Origin: a virus
DNA: 40,893 nt
IMG/VR virus record: IMGVR_UViG_3300048592_000321
Span: 1 to 40,893 of that record
Strand: one strand, 5' to 3'
Translations under genes and position numbers: made by a program
Notes under the pieces: model-generated
The model's input: the letters and a program-made list of their open reading frames with translations, nothing else
Told to the model about the DNA's origin: nothing
Databases searched by the model: none
Shown: positions 6,936 to 16,260 of the stretch, one piece after another
Numbering within the stretch: position 1 is the first letter of the stretch
Layout of the letters: every line of letters starts with the position of its first letter

Positions 6936-7889
6936 ATGTCGAAGGAAGCGAAGTCCGTGTCCGCAGAACAGGACGTTGGCGAAACCCGCACCTATGCGGA
7001 AATCGCGCAAGCCCTTGCAGCGGGCAGCACGGAAGAGCAGGAAGAGACGCCCACCCCGGGCGCAAACGCGGACGAAATCGAAACGGAAACCGAAGAGGAA
7101 ACCGTTTCGGAAGAAACAACAGAGTCCACGGAATCAACTTCACAACCGGAAAACCAAGAGCCGCAAACGCTGGAAGAAGCGCGTGAGTTGCTGAATAAAT
7201 TCCGAAAGGAAAGGGACAATGCCCAATCCAAGATCGGAAGTCAAGGCAACGAACTAGGGGACTTGCGCAAAGAAGTTGCGCAGCTTCGCGCCGAAATGGC
7301 CGCGAAGCCCCCGGAGAAGAAGCCAGCGGAAGAGGAAGAATCTAAGTCTTATTCCGAACTCTTCAAAGCGGACGAACGCTTTAAGGGAATGACCCCTGAA
7401 AGCAAAGAGTACATGGGGCGGATGTTTGACTTGTTTGAGGAAAGACTGCTTAAACGAGTAACCAAGGCCCCTGAAATTGAACAGATTCGTACCACCGTTT
7501 CGTCTCAAGAAATGCAGCGCACACAAGCGCGGTGGGAGAAGGAAGCAAACGACCTTGTCAGTGTTTACGGGAAAGAACTGGTAGAGAAGCACGGCAAGGC
7601 CGTCAGTGACGGAATCGTGGCAGCGGTTAATCGCGGGATGGCAGCGGACGAAATCAGCGTGACAAAGCTTTTCCGCGAACTTGCTTTTGACGATATCTTG
7701 AATCACGTAAAGCAAGACAAAGGCAAGTCGGACGCGGAAGTGAAAGACGAATTAAATGCCCGTGCCAAGAAAAGAGGTTCACGGACGGGCGCGAAGACGG
7801 TTAGCACGCTAGACGTGTCAAACCTCTCCGGCAAGGAAGCATTTCAAAAACTGCTTGAGGAAGATCGTAAACGGGGCTTGGTGCCCTAA
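6936..7889 (+). CDS. Putative scaffolding protein
   Basis: This 317-residue protein has a strongly acidic Glu/Thr-rich N-terminal half (about residues 30-90), a predicted coiled coil (about 90-135: LLNKFRKERDNAQSKIGSQG and onward) and a basic C-terminus (KKRGSRTGAK, then KLLEEDRKRGLVP). Acidic, helical proteins directly upstream of the major capsid gene are the usual phage scaffolds; the basic tail would contact the capsid protein. Sequence homology is not visible, so the call rests on position and composition. Confidence 0.75.
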   Translation: MSKEAKSVSAEQDVGETRTYAEIAQALAAGSTEEQEETPTPGANADEIETETEEETVSEETTESTESTSQPENQEPQTLEEARELLNKFRKERDNAQSKIGSQGNELGDLRKEVAQLRAEMAAKPPEKKPAEEEESKSYSELFKADERFKGMTPESKEYMGRMFDLFEERLLKRVTKAPEIEQIRTTVSSQEMQRTQARWEKEANDLVSVYGKELVEKHGKAVSDGIVAAVNRGMAADEISVTKLFRELAFDDILNHVKQDKGKSDAEVKDELNARAKKRGSRTGAKTVSTLDVSNLSGKEAFQKLLEEDRKRGLVP

Positions 7890-7921
7890 CCTTCTGAAAG
7901 CCTAAAAGGGAGTAAGTGGAT

Positions 7922-8875
7922 ATGAGCATCAACGCCCGTATCCCGGTCGCTACACTCGACCGCTACGTTCGCAACAAGCTTGAGCCGGGTACGATTGAGC
8001 AGCGCGTACTCTCCAAGCAAATCATGCGGGCGGGCAACGTCGAGTACAACGTTTCCGGGGATGCATACAAGTGGCCGGTTCGCTTTAAGCGAGTTGGCAA
8101 TTTCCGTCAACATGATGTGTTCGAGGAAATTTCCGTCACCCCGGAAAAGAACGAAGTCATGGCTTCACAGTCGTTCGGACGGTACTTGCAGAATGAGTAC
8201 ATCGACGATGAAGAAGAACTGATTAACAAGTCGCCTGAAGCGATTTACGACCTCTCCCGCAGCCTTACCGAGTCCATGACGGAAGACGGTAAGGATGAAT
8301 TCCACTACGAAATGCACAATGGTACGAACACTGGCCGACGCATCGCTGGCCTTAACGTACTGCTGCCCACGTCGTATGGAACAGTGGGCGGGATCGCGCA
8401 GACGGGCAACGTCTGGTGGCAGCACGGCCTGATTGACGCGCAGGCAGGTCCAAACACCAATGCGACCACGGACTTGCTTGAACGTATCCGTACCGGCCTG
8501 ATTACCGCCAATCGCGGTGACGCTGCCGGTGCCCCGTCATTCGGCGTTACCGATACCACTGTCTACGGCAAGATCGTAGACAAGCATCAGGCGAACGAGC
8601 GCTACACGGCTGCGGGCAAGGATATTTCCGGGGATTTGGAATTCATCAACGTCCACAACTGCCCCATTTACTACGACAAGCAGGCCGCAAGCAACGTGCT
8701 TCGCCTCATCAACCCCAAGAAGATGAAGCTGCTTTTCCGCACGCCCGGCATGTTTAAGGTGGGGACGAAAGACCCCAGCAACCGCGCAGGTACAATGCTG
8801 CTGGTTCAAGCATTCCCCTGCTTTGTTAACTTGAACCCCCGGTACCACTCGGTGATTTACAACTACGGCTTCTAA
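7922..8875 (+). CDS. Major capsid protein
   Basis: This 317-residue protein follows the scaffold-like gene, where the HK97-fold shell protein is expected. It has the mixed alpha/beta composition of such proteins, with a glycine-rich middle (residues about 135-150) and a C-terminal strand-rich region. The ATG at 7922 is preferred over the in-frame GTG at 7916, because the ribosome site AAGGGAG (7907-7912) sits 9 bases before the ATG and only 3 before the GTG. A weak hairpin follows at 8877-8904. Confidence 0.85.
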   Translation: MSINARIPVATLDRYVRNKLEPGTIEQRVLSKQIMRAGNVEYNVSGDAYKWPVRFKRVGNFRQHDVFEEISVTPEKNEVMASQSFGRYLQNEYIDDEEELINKSPEAIYDLSRSLTESMTEDGKDEFHYEMHNGTNTGRRIAGLNVLLPTSYGTVGGIAQTGNVWWQHGLIDAQAGPNTNATTDLLERIRTGLITANRGDAAGAPSFGVTDTTVYGKIVDKHQANERYTAAGKDISGDLEFINVHNCPIYYDKQAASNVLRLINPKKMKLLFRTPGMFKVGTKDPSNRAGTMLLVQAFPCFVNLNPRYHSVIYNYGF

Positions 8876-8876
8876 G

Positions 8877-8904
8877 CCAAGGCAGTTTCTAGCCTTTGGG
8901 TTTT
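8877..8904 (+). terminator. Weak terminator-like hairpin after capsid gene
   Basis: CCAAGGC-agtttcta-GCCTTTGG (one bulge) is followed by GTTTT. The short stem and T-run suggest partial termination or an RNA-stabilising 3' end for capsid mRNA. Confidence 0.35.
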
Positions 8905-8926
8905 AAGCTTTAAGGGAGAAAGAACT

Positions 8927-9517
8927 ATGAAAGTGCATCCCGCACTCTTTCACTTCCTCACCAAGACGACCAGTGCGCCGCCTACTTGGGCGCTTGGCCG
9001 AAAGTTTGAGGACGGCTTGGGTAACGAGTTTATGCTCGTTCTCCACAACACCCCCACGGCAGGCGTGGCTTGCACAGCGGGCAGCCCGGTTGGGCAGCTT
9101 GACGGGGGCGAGTTTTACGAAGTGACCACGGACCTTTCACAGTCCGACGTGGGCAAGCTTGTTGGAATGAACATGGTAGATATCACGGCAGCGGAATCGC
9201 TTGCCGGTGAAACCTACCATTGGGTCATGACAAAGGGTGCCCCCGCAGACTATGCAAGTGGTGGTCGCGGCGTGCCTCTTGGCGACAGTACCAACAAGTT
9301 TAACCCCAACGTCAACCCGATTGCCGGGATGCTTACGGACGGCACAGTGGCGGACGCCTACGCACTGTACTGGCAGGCGGACAACACTTGGGGCGGCACC
9401 AACGACCTTGGCACGGGTGCTGTGCCGGGCGGCTGGGCAAAGGCTGCTGACACAGCCACGAACCTTGCCCCGGCAGACGCCTTCATTGACGTGGGCCGAC
9501 AGGTGGCGGCAGCCTAA
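8927..9517 (+). CDS. Putative minor head or decoration protein
   Basis: This 196-residue protein is not recognised by motif. It is rich in Gly, Ala, Thr and Asp with few charged residues, as is common for capsid-surface or head-fibre proteins. It directly follows the major capsid gene with a strong ribosome site (AAGGGAGAAAG) and is bounded on both sides by hairpins, so it may be expressed at a high level together with the capsid protein. The repeated-looking Gly/Asn/Thr segments in its second half suggest beta structure. The function is inferred from position only. Confidence 0.65.
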   Translation: MKVHPALFHFLTKTTSAPPTWALGRKFEDGLGNEFMLVLHNTPTAGVACTAGSPVGQLDGGEFYEVTTDLSQSDVGKLVGMNMVDITAAESLAGETYHWVMTKGAPADYASGGRGVPLGDSTNKFNPNVNPIAGMLTDGTVADAYALYWQADNTWGGTNDLGTGAVPGGWAKAADTATNLAPADAFIDVGRQVAAA

Positions 9518-9542
9518 GCATAGGCTTTCGTCTTTCGTCTGG

Positions 9543-9587
9543 AAGAAAGGGCCGGTGCGGTGCTATACTGCACCGGCCCGCTTTCTT
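9543..9587 (+). terminator. Strong hairpin after the capsid block
   Basis: GGCCGGTGC pairs with GCACCGGCC around an 11-base loop (9550-9578), extended by an outer AAGAAAG/CTTTCTT stem (9543-9549 and 9581-9587). The right arm ends in CTTTCTT, so it may terminate a share of rightward transcripts after the capsid genes. The loop contains TATACT, preceded by TGC, which resembles an extended -10 box. The ribosome site of the next gene starts right after the stem. Confidence 0.6.
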
Positions 9588-9597
9588 GGAGCAACCT

Positions 9598-10491
9598 ATG
9601 CCTTGGGTTTGGACAGGACAAAGCTTACAGTGGCGGGACGACGCGCCTACAGCGCAGCCCGTGGTAAATCCCGGCCCGCCCGTACAGCCCCCGATTACGT
9701 CCCCTGTGCCGGGCTCCGGCACGGGTACAGGTTCAAGCACTTGGAAGGCCCCGAACCCGTGGCCCTTGGGTGCGCCGGGGCCGGGCGGTGGGCAGCCCAT
9801 ACCCACTGGCTATTCAGGGACCGGCAAGGCAGTGGGCAGCAACGTAGTAGGCGGTCCTCTTGGGGGCGGCACAGGCATTGATTACGATGCCGTGCGCAAG
9901 GCACTGGCAGAGCGGGAAGGTAAAGTAGATAGTTTATTTGGAAGCCCTTTGGGCATCGAGACAGGCCAGTTTGGTTTGCTGGGCAAGACACTTTCTAGTT
10001 TGCTGGGCAATCCTTGGGGCTTCCGACCGGAAGACCTACAGGCCGCACGTACCCGTATTTCAGAACGTGAGGCAGGTTTAAGGACTTCGCAACTTTCGCG
10101 CTTAAATGCAAGCAAATTCGGCCCCCGGGTAGCGGATTATGCGCTACGTGAGTCTTTGCGGGGACAATCAGCCTCTCGAATCACGGATCAGGAGTTGGCC
10201 TTAGATATGTCCAATCAGCAGATGAAGCAGCAAAACTTCCTTGCTGCTATATCTGCTGCGTTAAATGCTGCGGGGGTCAGCGCCGGTCTGACCGGGCAAC
10301 ACGCGCAACTCACTGCGCAGATGTTTGACCCGATTGCAGCGGGCACCGATACGGGTGGCAGCGGCGCACTGCCTGCGGAACGTGGGCTTAAAGAAAACAG
10401 ATTGCCGGGGGAAACTTTGGCCGATCAGTTGCGCCGGGAAGCCGCAGCGTGGCAGGCGCACTATGGCGGGGCAACTACTCCTACAGGTTAA
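9598..10491 (+). CDS. Putative internal virion protein, Pro/Gly-rich N-terminus
   Basis: This 297-residue protein is not recognised. Residues about 15-95 are a low-complexity Pro/Gly/Thr region; the rest is helical with Gln- and Ala-rich segments. The ATG at 9598 is chosen over an in-frame TTG at 9586 because GGAG lies 7 bases before the ATG. It is the first of three consecutive genes whose products look like the internal or ejected proteins of podoviruses. Its stop codon is in the same reading frame as the next gene: TAA, AGT, ATG. Confidence 0.65.
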   Translation: MPWVWTGQSLQWRDDAPTAQPVVNPGPPVQPPITSPVPGSGTGTGSSTWKAPNPWPLGAPGPGGGQPIPTGYSGTGKAVGSNVVGGPLGGGTGIDYDAVRKALAEREGKVDSLFGSPLGIETGQFGLLGKTLSSLLGNPWGFRPEDLQAARTRISEREAGLRTSQLSRLNASKFGPRVADYALRESLRGQSASRITDQELALDMSNQQMKQQNFLAAISAALNAAGVSAGLTGQHAQLTAQMFDPIAAGTDTGGSGALPAERGLKENRLPGETLADQLRREAAAWQAHYGGATTPTG

Positions 10492-10494
10492 AGT

Positions 10495-11778
10495 ATGGCT
10501 AAACAACTTGGCGCTCTTGTTTCTTTGTTGCAGGGGATTGATATGTCCCCTCTTCAGAATGCCCGTCAAAATAGTTTGGCGCAGGGCCAGCTTGCGCTTG
10601 CGCAGCGGGCGCAGGAAGCCGAACAGGTTTTGGAGACACGCCGGTTGGACCTTGCGAAGATGAACGCAGCGGACAACTTATCTTTAGACAAAGAACGTCT
10701 TGGCCTTGCTCGAACAGAGTTGACGTCGCGTGAGAAACAGGCGGAAGAGCAACGCACACTAGACAGGCAGCTTGCGGAAATGCAACAGGCAGGACGCGTT
10801 GACTTACAAGAGTTAATCGGCGCACAGGAATTGGCAGGCATCAACCTACAGGGGCAGTTAAGTCAAACGCTACAACAAGATCGCATGGCCTTTGAAGAAG
10901 CCGCGCAAGATCGGCTCCTCAAGGCACAAGGTGCAAACCTAGACAAAGAACTTAACTTGCGCCGGTCGCTTGCTGACAGGGAGTTTGAGCTTGCTAAGCG
11001 CAGGGGCGACGATGACGCCGCAATGGCCGTGTTGGAGCGGGAAGGCGCGGCATTGCGTAACAAGATGCTTAAACTTCAGGAAGAGAAAATACCCGGCGAC
11101 GTGGAGTATGAACAGAGCGCACGGGCAGTAGAGCTTGAACTTGCTCGGCTTTCGTTGCGCAAGAGTCGCTATGAGTTGGAAAAGATCAACCCGGACAGCC
11201 CCACGGTTAAAAAACTACAAGAACTTGAGTTGTCATTGGCAGAAGCCACTGTAGAGAAGACGCAACAGGAAGCGCGTCAAGAGAAGCAGATCGGGGACTT
11301 GCAGGAAGTGCAAGTGGCAAAGTTTAAGGAAAAGGGCAAGAGCGAAGACACGGAAGCAGGCTACCTTGACCCCAAGTTGGCGGCAGAAGGCAAGGTGCCG
11401 CGTGGTGCGGTCAAGTTCTTTACCGGGGAAGAATCGGATATTTACGCGGCAGACTTGCGCAGACAGGAAAAAGGCCAAGGTGGTGACGGTCTGGACGCAC
11501 GCATTGAGGCGTTCAAGGAACTGGAAGCCTTGGGTGACGCGCAAGATGAAGAGTCCGTTGCAATTCGCAAGGCGTTGCGTAGGTTCCTTAATGCCACAAA
11601 CACTAAGGGAGCCCGGAACATTGCTATTTCCTTCGGTTCCGTAGATAGGCAGTGGAAGCTTGCGGGCGCAAGACTCCCCGGAGCAGCTATTACGGAAACA
11701 GAGGAAGACGAAATAGATGACGCGCTGGAAGAATTGAGTCAGTATGATATTACCTTGGGTGAGGACTTGTTCGGCTAA
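10495..11778 (+). CDS. Putative internal virion protein, long coiled coil
   Basis: Most of the 427 residues (about 20-290) are charged, Gln/Leu/Glu/Arg-rich heptad-like helix, followed by a more globular acidic C-terminal part. Such helical proteins form the core or ejection apparatus in podoviruses, and the gene lies between two other candidates for that role. It follows the previous gene in the same frame after TAA-AGT, with a weak AGG ribosome site, and it overlaps the next gene at TAATG (11776-11780), which points to coupled translation. Confidence 0.7.
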   Translation: MAKQLGALVSLLQGIDMSPLQNARQNSLAQGQLALAQRAQEAEQVLETRRLDLAKMNAADNLSLDKERLGLARTELTSREKQAEEQRTLDRQLAEMQQAGRVDLQELIGAQELAGINLQGQLSQTLQQDRMAFEEAAQDRLLKAQGANLDKELNLRRSLADREFELAKRRGDDDAAMAVLEREGAALRNKMLKLQEEKIPGDVEYEQSARAVELELARLSLRKSRYELEKINPDSPTVKKLQELELSLAEATVEKTQQEARQEKQIGDLQEVQVAKFKEKGKSEDTEAGYLDPKLAAEGKVPRGAVKFFTGEESDIYAADLRRQEKGQGGDGLDARIEAFKELEALGDAQDEESVAIRKALRRFLNATNTKGARNIAISFGSVDRQWKLAGARLPGAAITETEEDEIDDALEELSQYDITLGEDLFG

Positions 11779-14700
11779 TGCCTATTGACTTTAACTCTCT
11801 CATTCAACAACGGCTCCCGAATCTGGTAAAGCGGGGGTCTTTGCCTATTGAGCAACAGTCATTCAGCAGGGGCGATAAATTCCAGCAGTTAATGAAGATG
11901 CTACAGCCCCCGGAAGCGGAAGCACCCGCGCCTTCCAGTCAGTTAGTAGCCGCACGTACCGCAGGACTTGAAGGGGCTCGACCGGATGAAGAATCCGGTT
12001 TCAACATATTTAACTCTCTTATATCCTTACTGGATATTGTGGGCAGGCCAGTGCGCGGTTTGTTGGGCGCGGGTATTTCTGCCGCAAAGGGGGACTTGGA
12101 TAAAGCGGGCAGTCGCTTACTTGACGCGGCACTTACTCCCTTTGACGCGCTTACGTTTAATATCTTTGACGTTGCCAAGGAAGAAACCAATACCACAGGC
12201 TCGGACCTGTTGAACGACCTTGGCTGGAAGTCAGGTACAACGGCAGAGGATGAAAGGCGTATTCGTATCGCAATGGCTGCCGGGGTGTCTCGCCGGGACG
12301 CAATCAGGCAGTTTGGTATTTACGGGGATCGGCGTTTGCCGGAATCGGTTGCACAGTCCTTTGAGAAGGTATTGCAGGCAGCCAAGGCAGCGGACCCTGA
12401 GCTAGACTTGAATCCAACAATGGATGATTTAAAGAACGCAGTGGATGCGCAAGACTTTGCAGGTTTTGCGGCGGAAGTCTTGTTGGACCCGCTTACGTAC
12501 TTGAGCATGGGAGTTACAAGCGCAGGCAAGGCAGCTAAGGCAGTGGGCGCGATTGCAGAGCAGGCCCCCCGGCTTGCCAAGGCGGTACGTGCAGCGGTTA
12601 GCCTAGACGATGCGCTTAAAGCAATCAAAGTATCCAAGGAAATCGGCGGTAAGCAGCAAGCACGCTTAACTAAGTTAATTACACGGGCATGGAAACACGC
12701 GCCTGAAGGTGAGAAGCCCAGCCTTTACTTGGCGGATAATTGGGCAAAGCAAGTCCGCGAAGGTCAGCGGGCGATGTTCACCACCATTGGTGGAAAGCCT
12801 CTTGTTAAAGGCGGGCCGGTTGCGGAAGTGTTGACCCATATTGGACAGACTAAAGTAGCAGAGGAAGTGCTGGGCAAGGCAACCGTAAGTGGTCGCTTGG
12901 GGCAGGCAATGCAGTTGCCCGGGGTAGAGCAAGTAGTAGGGGGCGTTAAAGGTTTGGTGCGCTTTGCGCGGGACAAGCTGGACACAAAGACGGGTGTTAA
13001 TTTCATTGACGAACTATTGGTATCTCGGGACGCGGAAGCACGAAAGGGTCTGACCGAAATCGGGCGCGTATTGAATTCTTTTGATAGTGAACTCCGACAA
13101 GTTGCTAAGGGGGATGCTGTAGTAGAAAAGAGTTTAAGGCAGCAAGTATCTAAGGCAGTAGAGTTGTCCAAGCAGACGGGCGGGGACTTTGCAGAGGCAA
13201 CGGACGCGGCGCGTGTAGCACTAGGCTTGTCTAACAACGCTGTAGGGGCCGACACTGTAGCCAAGATCGCGGCAGGTATTGTACGAATCAACAACACGAT
13301 GTTGGATAACGCGTCAAAGGTACCGACACGTATCCGGGAATTAAACGACGATACGATTCAATACCTGCACCATATGCTTACGCCAGAGGCAAAGAAGTTG
13401 TTTGCCGAACAAAAGAAAACAACTAAGTGGCTAGAGTCCACGGGCTTGGAGTTTAACGCACGTTCTCGTACTTTTAATGCGCGGTCTGAAAAGTCTTACG
13501 GAAAGACGCTTGACGAACTAAACAACGCATTTAGGGGCGAACACGGAATAGATTTGTTTAACCCGGACCCCATTGCAGCAACCCGGGAATCCGTGCGGCT
13601 TACGCAGCGAGCAGTTGCAAACGCAAAGTTTGCAGAGGCTTTCGTGCGTGAGTATGGCGCGACTACGGACGACACGTTGAAAGCGCTACTTGAGTCTGTA
13701 GACGGACTGCCGGAAAGACTACTCAACATGCGCAAGGCGGCGGAATACGACGCCGCTACAACCAAGGCAGCCGCCCGGGCCGCAAGGGAAATGGGTGCCG
13801 CCCATGGTGGCACGTTCAAGCCCAAGCCGGGCATACAGGGCTTGCTTGAGTACGTTACCAAAGAGCGCACGCCCAAGGCAGCGGCTTTTGCTGCTAAGAT
13901 GAACCCGAATAACCGGCAGCAGGTAAAGGAACTACGTAAGTTAATTAAAGAAGAAATACTTGCGCAGCGTCCGAAGGTGTCGGTCGCATTGGCAAAAACC
14001 AAGCCGACCGGCTTACCGGACCTGAACAAGATACCGGAAGGGCTGGACGTTTACGGCACGGCGGAATACTTTAAGAAGGTATTGAAGGATTCAGGCAAAG
14101 TAGAGCCCGGCACGGTTTCCGCTTTTGATATCTACAACCGCCTTGGCTTGAAATTGCCGAATACCCCGGAAGACCTCGCTAAGTTGGTTTCGGTGCGTAT
14201 GCCGGAAGAGGCAGCCGCGTTTGTAACCCGTGCGCTTAAAATCCAGAAAGACCCGGGCACGTTCATCCGCTATTACGATAAGATAACTAACTGGATGAAG
14301 TCTTGGGTTACAGTTCCTTTCTTGCAGTTCCACGGACGCAACTTCCTTGAGAACTCATTTAAGAACATTCTGGAAGGAAACACTAACCCAGCTAACTACA
14401 AGAATGCGGCAAAGTTGCTGTCCCAAGCTTCAGACCTTAATGCGGGCTCCCCGGATTGGGTGGGCAAGGCCGCAAACAAATTGAAGCAGGTTTTCCGCAG
14501 CATGGGGGAGCCCGACGTTGCTACGCTTAAGGACTTGAAGGAAGCAGGCGTGGGGGACAACTACGCCAAGATAGCCGATTGGCTGGTGGCGCACGGGGTA
14601 CTAGACAACCGTGTTACGTCCGAATTCGGGGAAGTGCTGCAAGATGGTGTTGAGGGAACCGGTCGTGCCGCCCGGCAGGTTCGCGGGCTAGGTGCTAAGG

Positions 14701-15914
14701 TCGTCAAGGAACTCGGCACACAAGGTGGTGTCCTTCGAGCAGGCTACGCGCTTGGCGCGGGTACTGAGAACCTTCACCGTACCAGCTTATTCTTGGACAG
14801 GATTCGGAAAGGCTACAGCGCGATTGAGGCAGCCGCAGAAGTAAAGCGGGTGTTCTTTGATTATCGCGCACTTACCAACTTTGAATCCACCTATGCCAAG
14901 CGGATGGGCTTCTTCTACTCTTTCTACCGCAACAATCTGCGGTATATCTTACAACAGGCTTTCACCAAGCCGGAAATGACAAAGCAGATTCTACGCCTGT
15001 TCCAGAACGACCCGGATAACCCGAAACAGAAATGGTTGTCGGACAAAGCCTCTTTCACAGCGGGCGCAAAGGAAGTGGCGCTGGGCTTTATCCCGCAACA
15101 GCAGTTCAGCATGTTTGGGTTTAACGGGGAAGATATCGTAGACAAGCTGCAAAACAAAGCGCAGCAGTTGGTGGGCATGGGCAATCCACTAATTACCACC
15201 CCGCTGGAAGTGGCCTTTAACAAAGACTTGTTCACGGGCGGGCAGTTGTTGCAGGAAACAACGTCGGTGGATTGGTCCTTTGCCCCGGAAGCAGTACAGG
15301 AGTTAATTGGATACCACCAGAACGAGAAGGGCGAACACAAGATTGGCAGGGTATGGAATCTGGTGTTTGGTGCGGTGCCCGCTATCGGTCGCTTCTCATC
15401 CACTGCGTTGCAGTTGACGCGGAAAGAGCGCACGTATTGGGAAAAACTTACCCAACTAGTGTCAGGTATTAAAATCCAAGACAGGGACTTGGAGAAGGAA
15501 GACTTGGCACTCATTGACCGAAATCTTTTGCGGGCAAAGCAGCAATTGCCCTTGGTTAAGCGGGACAACTACGGCAACTATCGAGTAAACGAAGAAACGC
15601 GGATGGGACGCGTAGCTTCTGCCATGTTGTTTCCGAGCAAAGCCAAGATGAAAGACTTAGCTTTGGAGCCGGTAATACTCTTTAAGTTAAAGCCTTACAT
15701 GACTTTTGACAAAGACGGTGAGGTGATCGTTACAGACCCGCTTAGGTTAAAGATGCACGAAGTAGCGGTTGAATACTTCCCGCGTGAACAGGCGTTCTTT
15801 GACGCCACGGAAACCCGCAAGGCCGTGGTCCGCAGTATTCAAGGCCGCGAAGTTAATCCGCTAGACGAAGAAGCACAGAAGGGCTTCAGCGCATTTTTGC
15901 AGGGAACACAGTAA
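11778..15914 (+). CDS. Very large internal virion / DNA ejection protein
   Basis: At 1378 residues this is the largest protein of the genome. The middle region contains a stretch typical of large podovirus ejection proteins: a Tyr/Trp-rich helix followed by FLQFHGRNFLENSFKN (about residues 850-875). Further on come TENLHRTSLFLDRIRKGYSA and VFFDYRALTNFE, another conserved pattern of such proteins. Much of the remainder is Ala/Lys-rich helix. Proteins of this kind are carried in the capsid and enter the cell with the DNA. No lysozyme or transglycosylase motif was visible. The last 29 bases overlap, tail to tail, a leftward RusA-like gene. Confidence 0.8.
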   Translation: MPIDFNSLIQQRLPNLVKRGSLPIEQQSFSRGDKFQQLMKMLQPPEAEAPAPSSQLVAARTAGLEGARPDEESGFNIFNSLISLLDIVGRPVRGLLGAGISAAKGDLDKAGSRLLDAALTPFDALTFNIFDVAKEETNTTGSDLLNDLGWKSGTTAEDERRIRIAMAAGVSRRDAIRQFGIYGDRRLPESVAQSFEKVLQAAKAADPELDLNPTMDDLKNAVDAQDFAGFAAEVLLDPLTYLSMGVTSAGKAAKAVGAIAEQAPRLAKAVRAAVSLDDALKAIKVSKEIGGKQQARLTKLITRAWKHAPEGEKPSLYLADNWAKQVREGQRAMFTTIGGKPLVKGGPVAEVLTHIGQTKVAEEVLGKATVSGRLGQAMQLPGVEQVVGGVKGLVRFARDKLDTKTGVNFIDELLVSRDAEARKGLTEIGRVLNSFDSELRQVAKGDAVVEKSLRQQVSKAVELSKQTGGDFAEATDAARVALGLSNNAVGADTVAKIAAGIVRINNTMLDNASKVPTRIRELNDDTIQYLHHMLTPEAKKLFAEQKKTTKWLESTGLEFNARSRTFNARSEKSYGKTLDELNNAFRGEHGIDLFNPDPIAATRESVRLTQRAVANAKFAEAFVREYGATTDDTLKALLESVDGLPERLLNMRKAAEYDAATTKAAARAAREMGAAHGGTFKPKPGIQGLLEYVTKERTPKAAAFAAKMNPNNRQQVKELRKLIKEEILAQRPKVSVALAKTKPTGLPDLNKIPEGLDVYGTAEYFKKVLKDSGKVEPGTVSAFDIYNRLGLKLPNTPEDLAKLVSVRMPEEAAAFVTRALKIQKDPGTFIRYYDKITNWMKSWVTVPFLQFHGRNFLENSFKNILEGNTNPANYKNAAKLLSQASDLNAGSPDWVGKAANKLKQVFRSMGEPDVATLKDLKEAGVGDNYAKIADWLVAHGVLDNRVTSEFGEVLQDGVEGTGRAARQVRGLGAKVVKELGTQGGVLRAGYALGAGTENLHRTSLFLDRIRKGYSAIEAAAEVKRVFFDYRALTNFESTYAKRMGFFYSFYRNNLRYILQQAFTKPEMTKQILRLFQNDPDNPKQKWLSDKASFTAGAKEVALGFIPQQQFSMFGFNGEDIVDKLQNKAQQLVGMGNPLITTPLEVAFNKDLFTGGQLLQETTSVDWSFAPEAVQELIGYHQNEKGEHKIGRVWNLVFGAVPAIGRFSSTALQLTRKERTYWEKLTQLVSGIKIQDRDLEKEDLALIDRNLLRAKQQLPLVKRDNYGNYRVNEETRMGRVASAMLFPSKAKMKDLALEPVILFKLKPYMTFDKDGEVIVTDPLRLKMHEVAVEYFPREQAFFDATETRKAVVRSIQGREVNPLDEEAQKGFSAFLQGTQ

Positions 15915-16260
15915 CCACAATATATTCCGGTCCGTCCGGTTTGTGGATTTTAATAAGGTCTTTCCAGTGAACAATTGCCGAATCATCCGTTTGCAAGCAC
16001 TTACACAACACGTCAATCAATGTGCTTGCGTAGTTCAAGTGGTCACGCCTGCGGCGTTTTCCATTACGAGCAATCCAGTTGCCATAGAATACCATGGACA
16101 CGGCAATGTCTTGCTCTTTTGAAATGCGCTTGCCCGCGCACTGTGCGGCCACTTGATTGTAGTACCCGGGCGTGACGGGTCCGTTTTCGCGCAGGGACTT
16201 GGGAAAAGGCACGGTAATACGTAAGATGTAGCCCGGTTGCTCTGTAAGGGGATAGACCAT
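15886..16260 (-). CDS. Antisense RusA-like Holliday-junction resolvase homologue (degenerate site)
   Basis: This 124-residue protein is encoded against the direction of all surrounding virion genes. The C-terminal half reads RRRRDHLNYASTLID (about residues 69-83), then TDDSAI (91-96) and a final strand, which fits RusA-type resolvases (Asp, Asn, then an Asp-Asp pair). Compared with the E. coli enzyme, the second Asp of the D-x-D-N motif is Leu and the usual active-site Lys three residues after Asn is Ser (79), so activity is doubtful. Its ATG (16258-16260) overlaps the ATG of the rightward adaptor gene (16259-16261) within CATG. No good ribosome site precedes it. The rightward strand has no open frame here, which supports the gene. 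Confidence 0.7.
   Translation of the reverse strand: MVYPLTEQPGYILRITVPFPKSLRENGPVTPGYYNQVAAQCAGKRISKEQDIAVSMVFYGNWIARNGKRRRRDHLNYASTLIDVLCKCLQTDDSAIVHWKDLIKIHKPDGPEYIVVTVFPAKMR

Noticed and set aside
7916-7921. GTG at 7916 as start of the capsid protein
   Set aside because: It lies only 3 bases after the ribosome site; the ATG at 7922 has normal spacing.
14924-15568. Leftward 214-residue open frame inside the ejection-protein gene
   Set aside because: It is a shadow frame rich in Ser and Cys, unlike any other protein of the genome.
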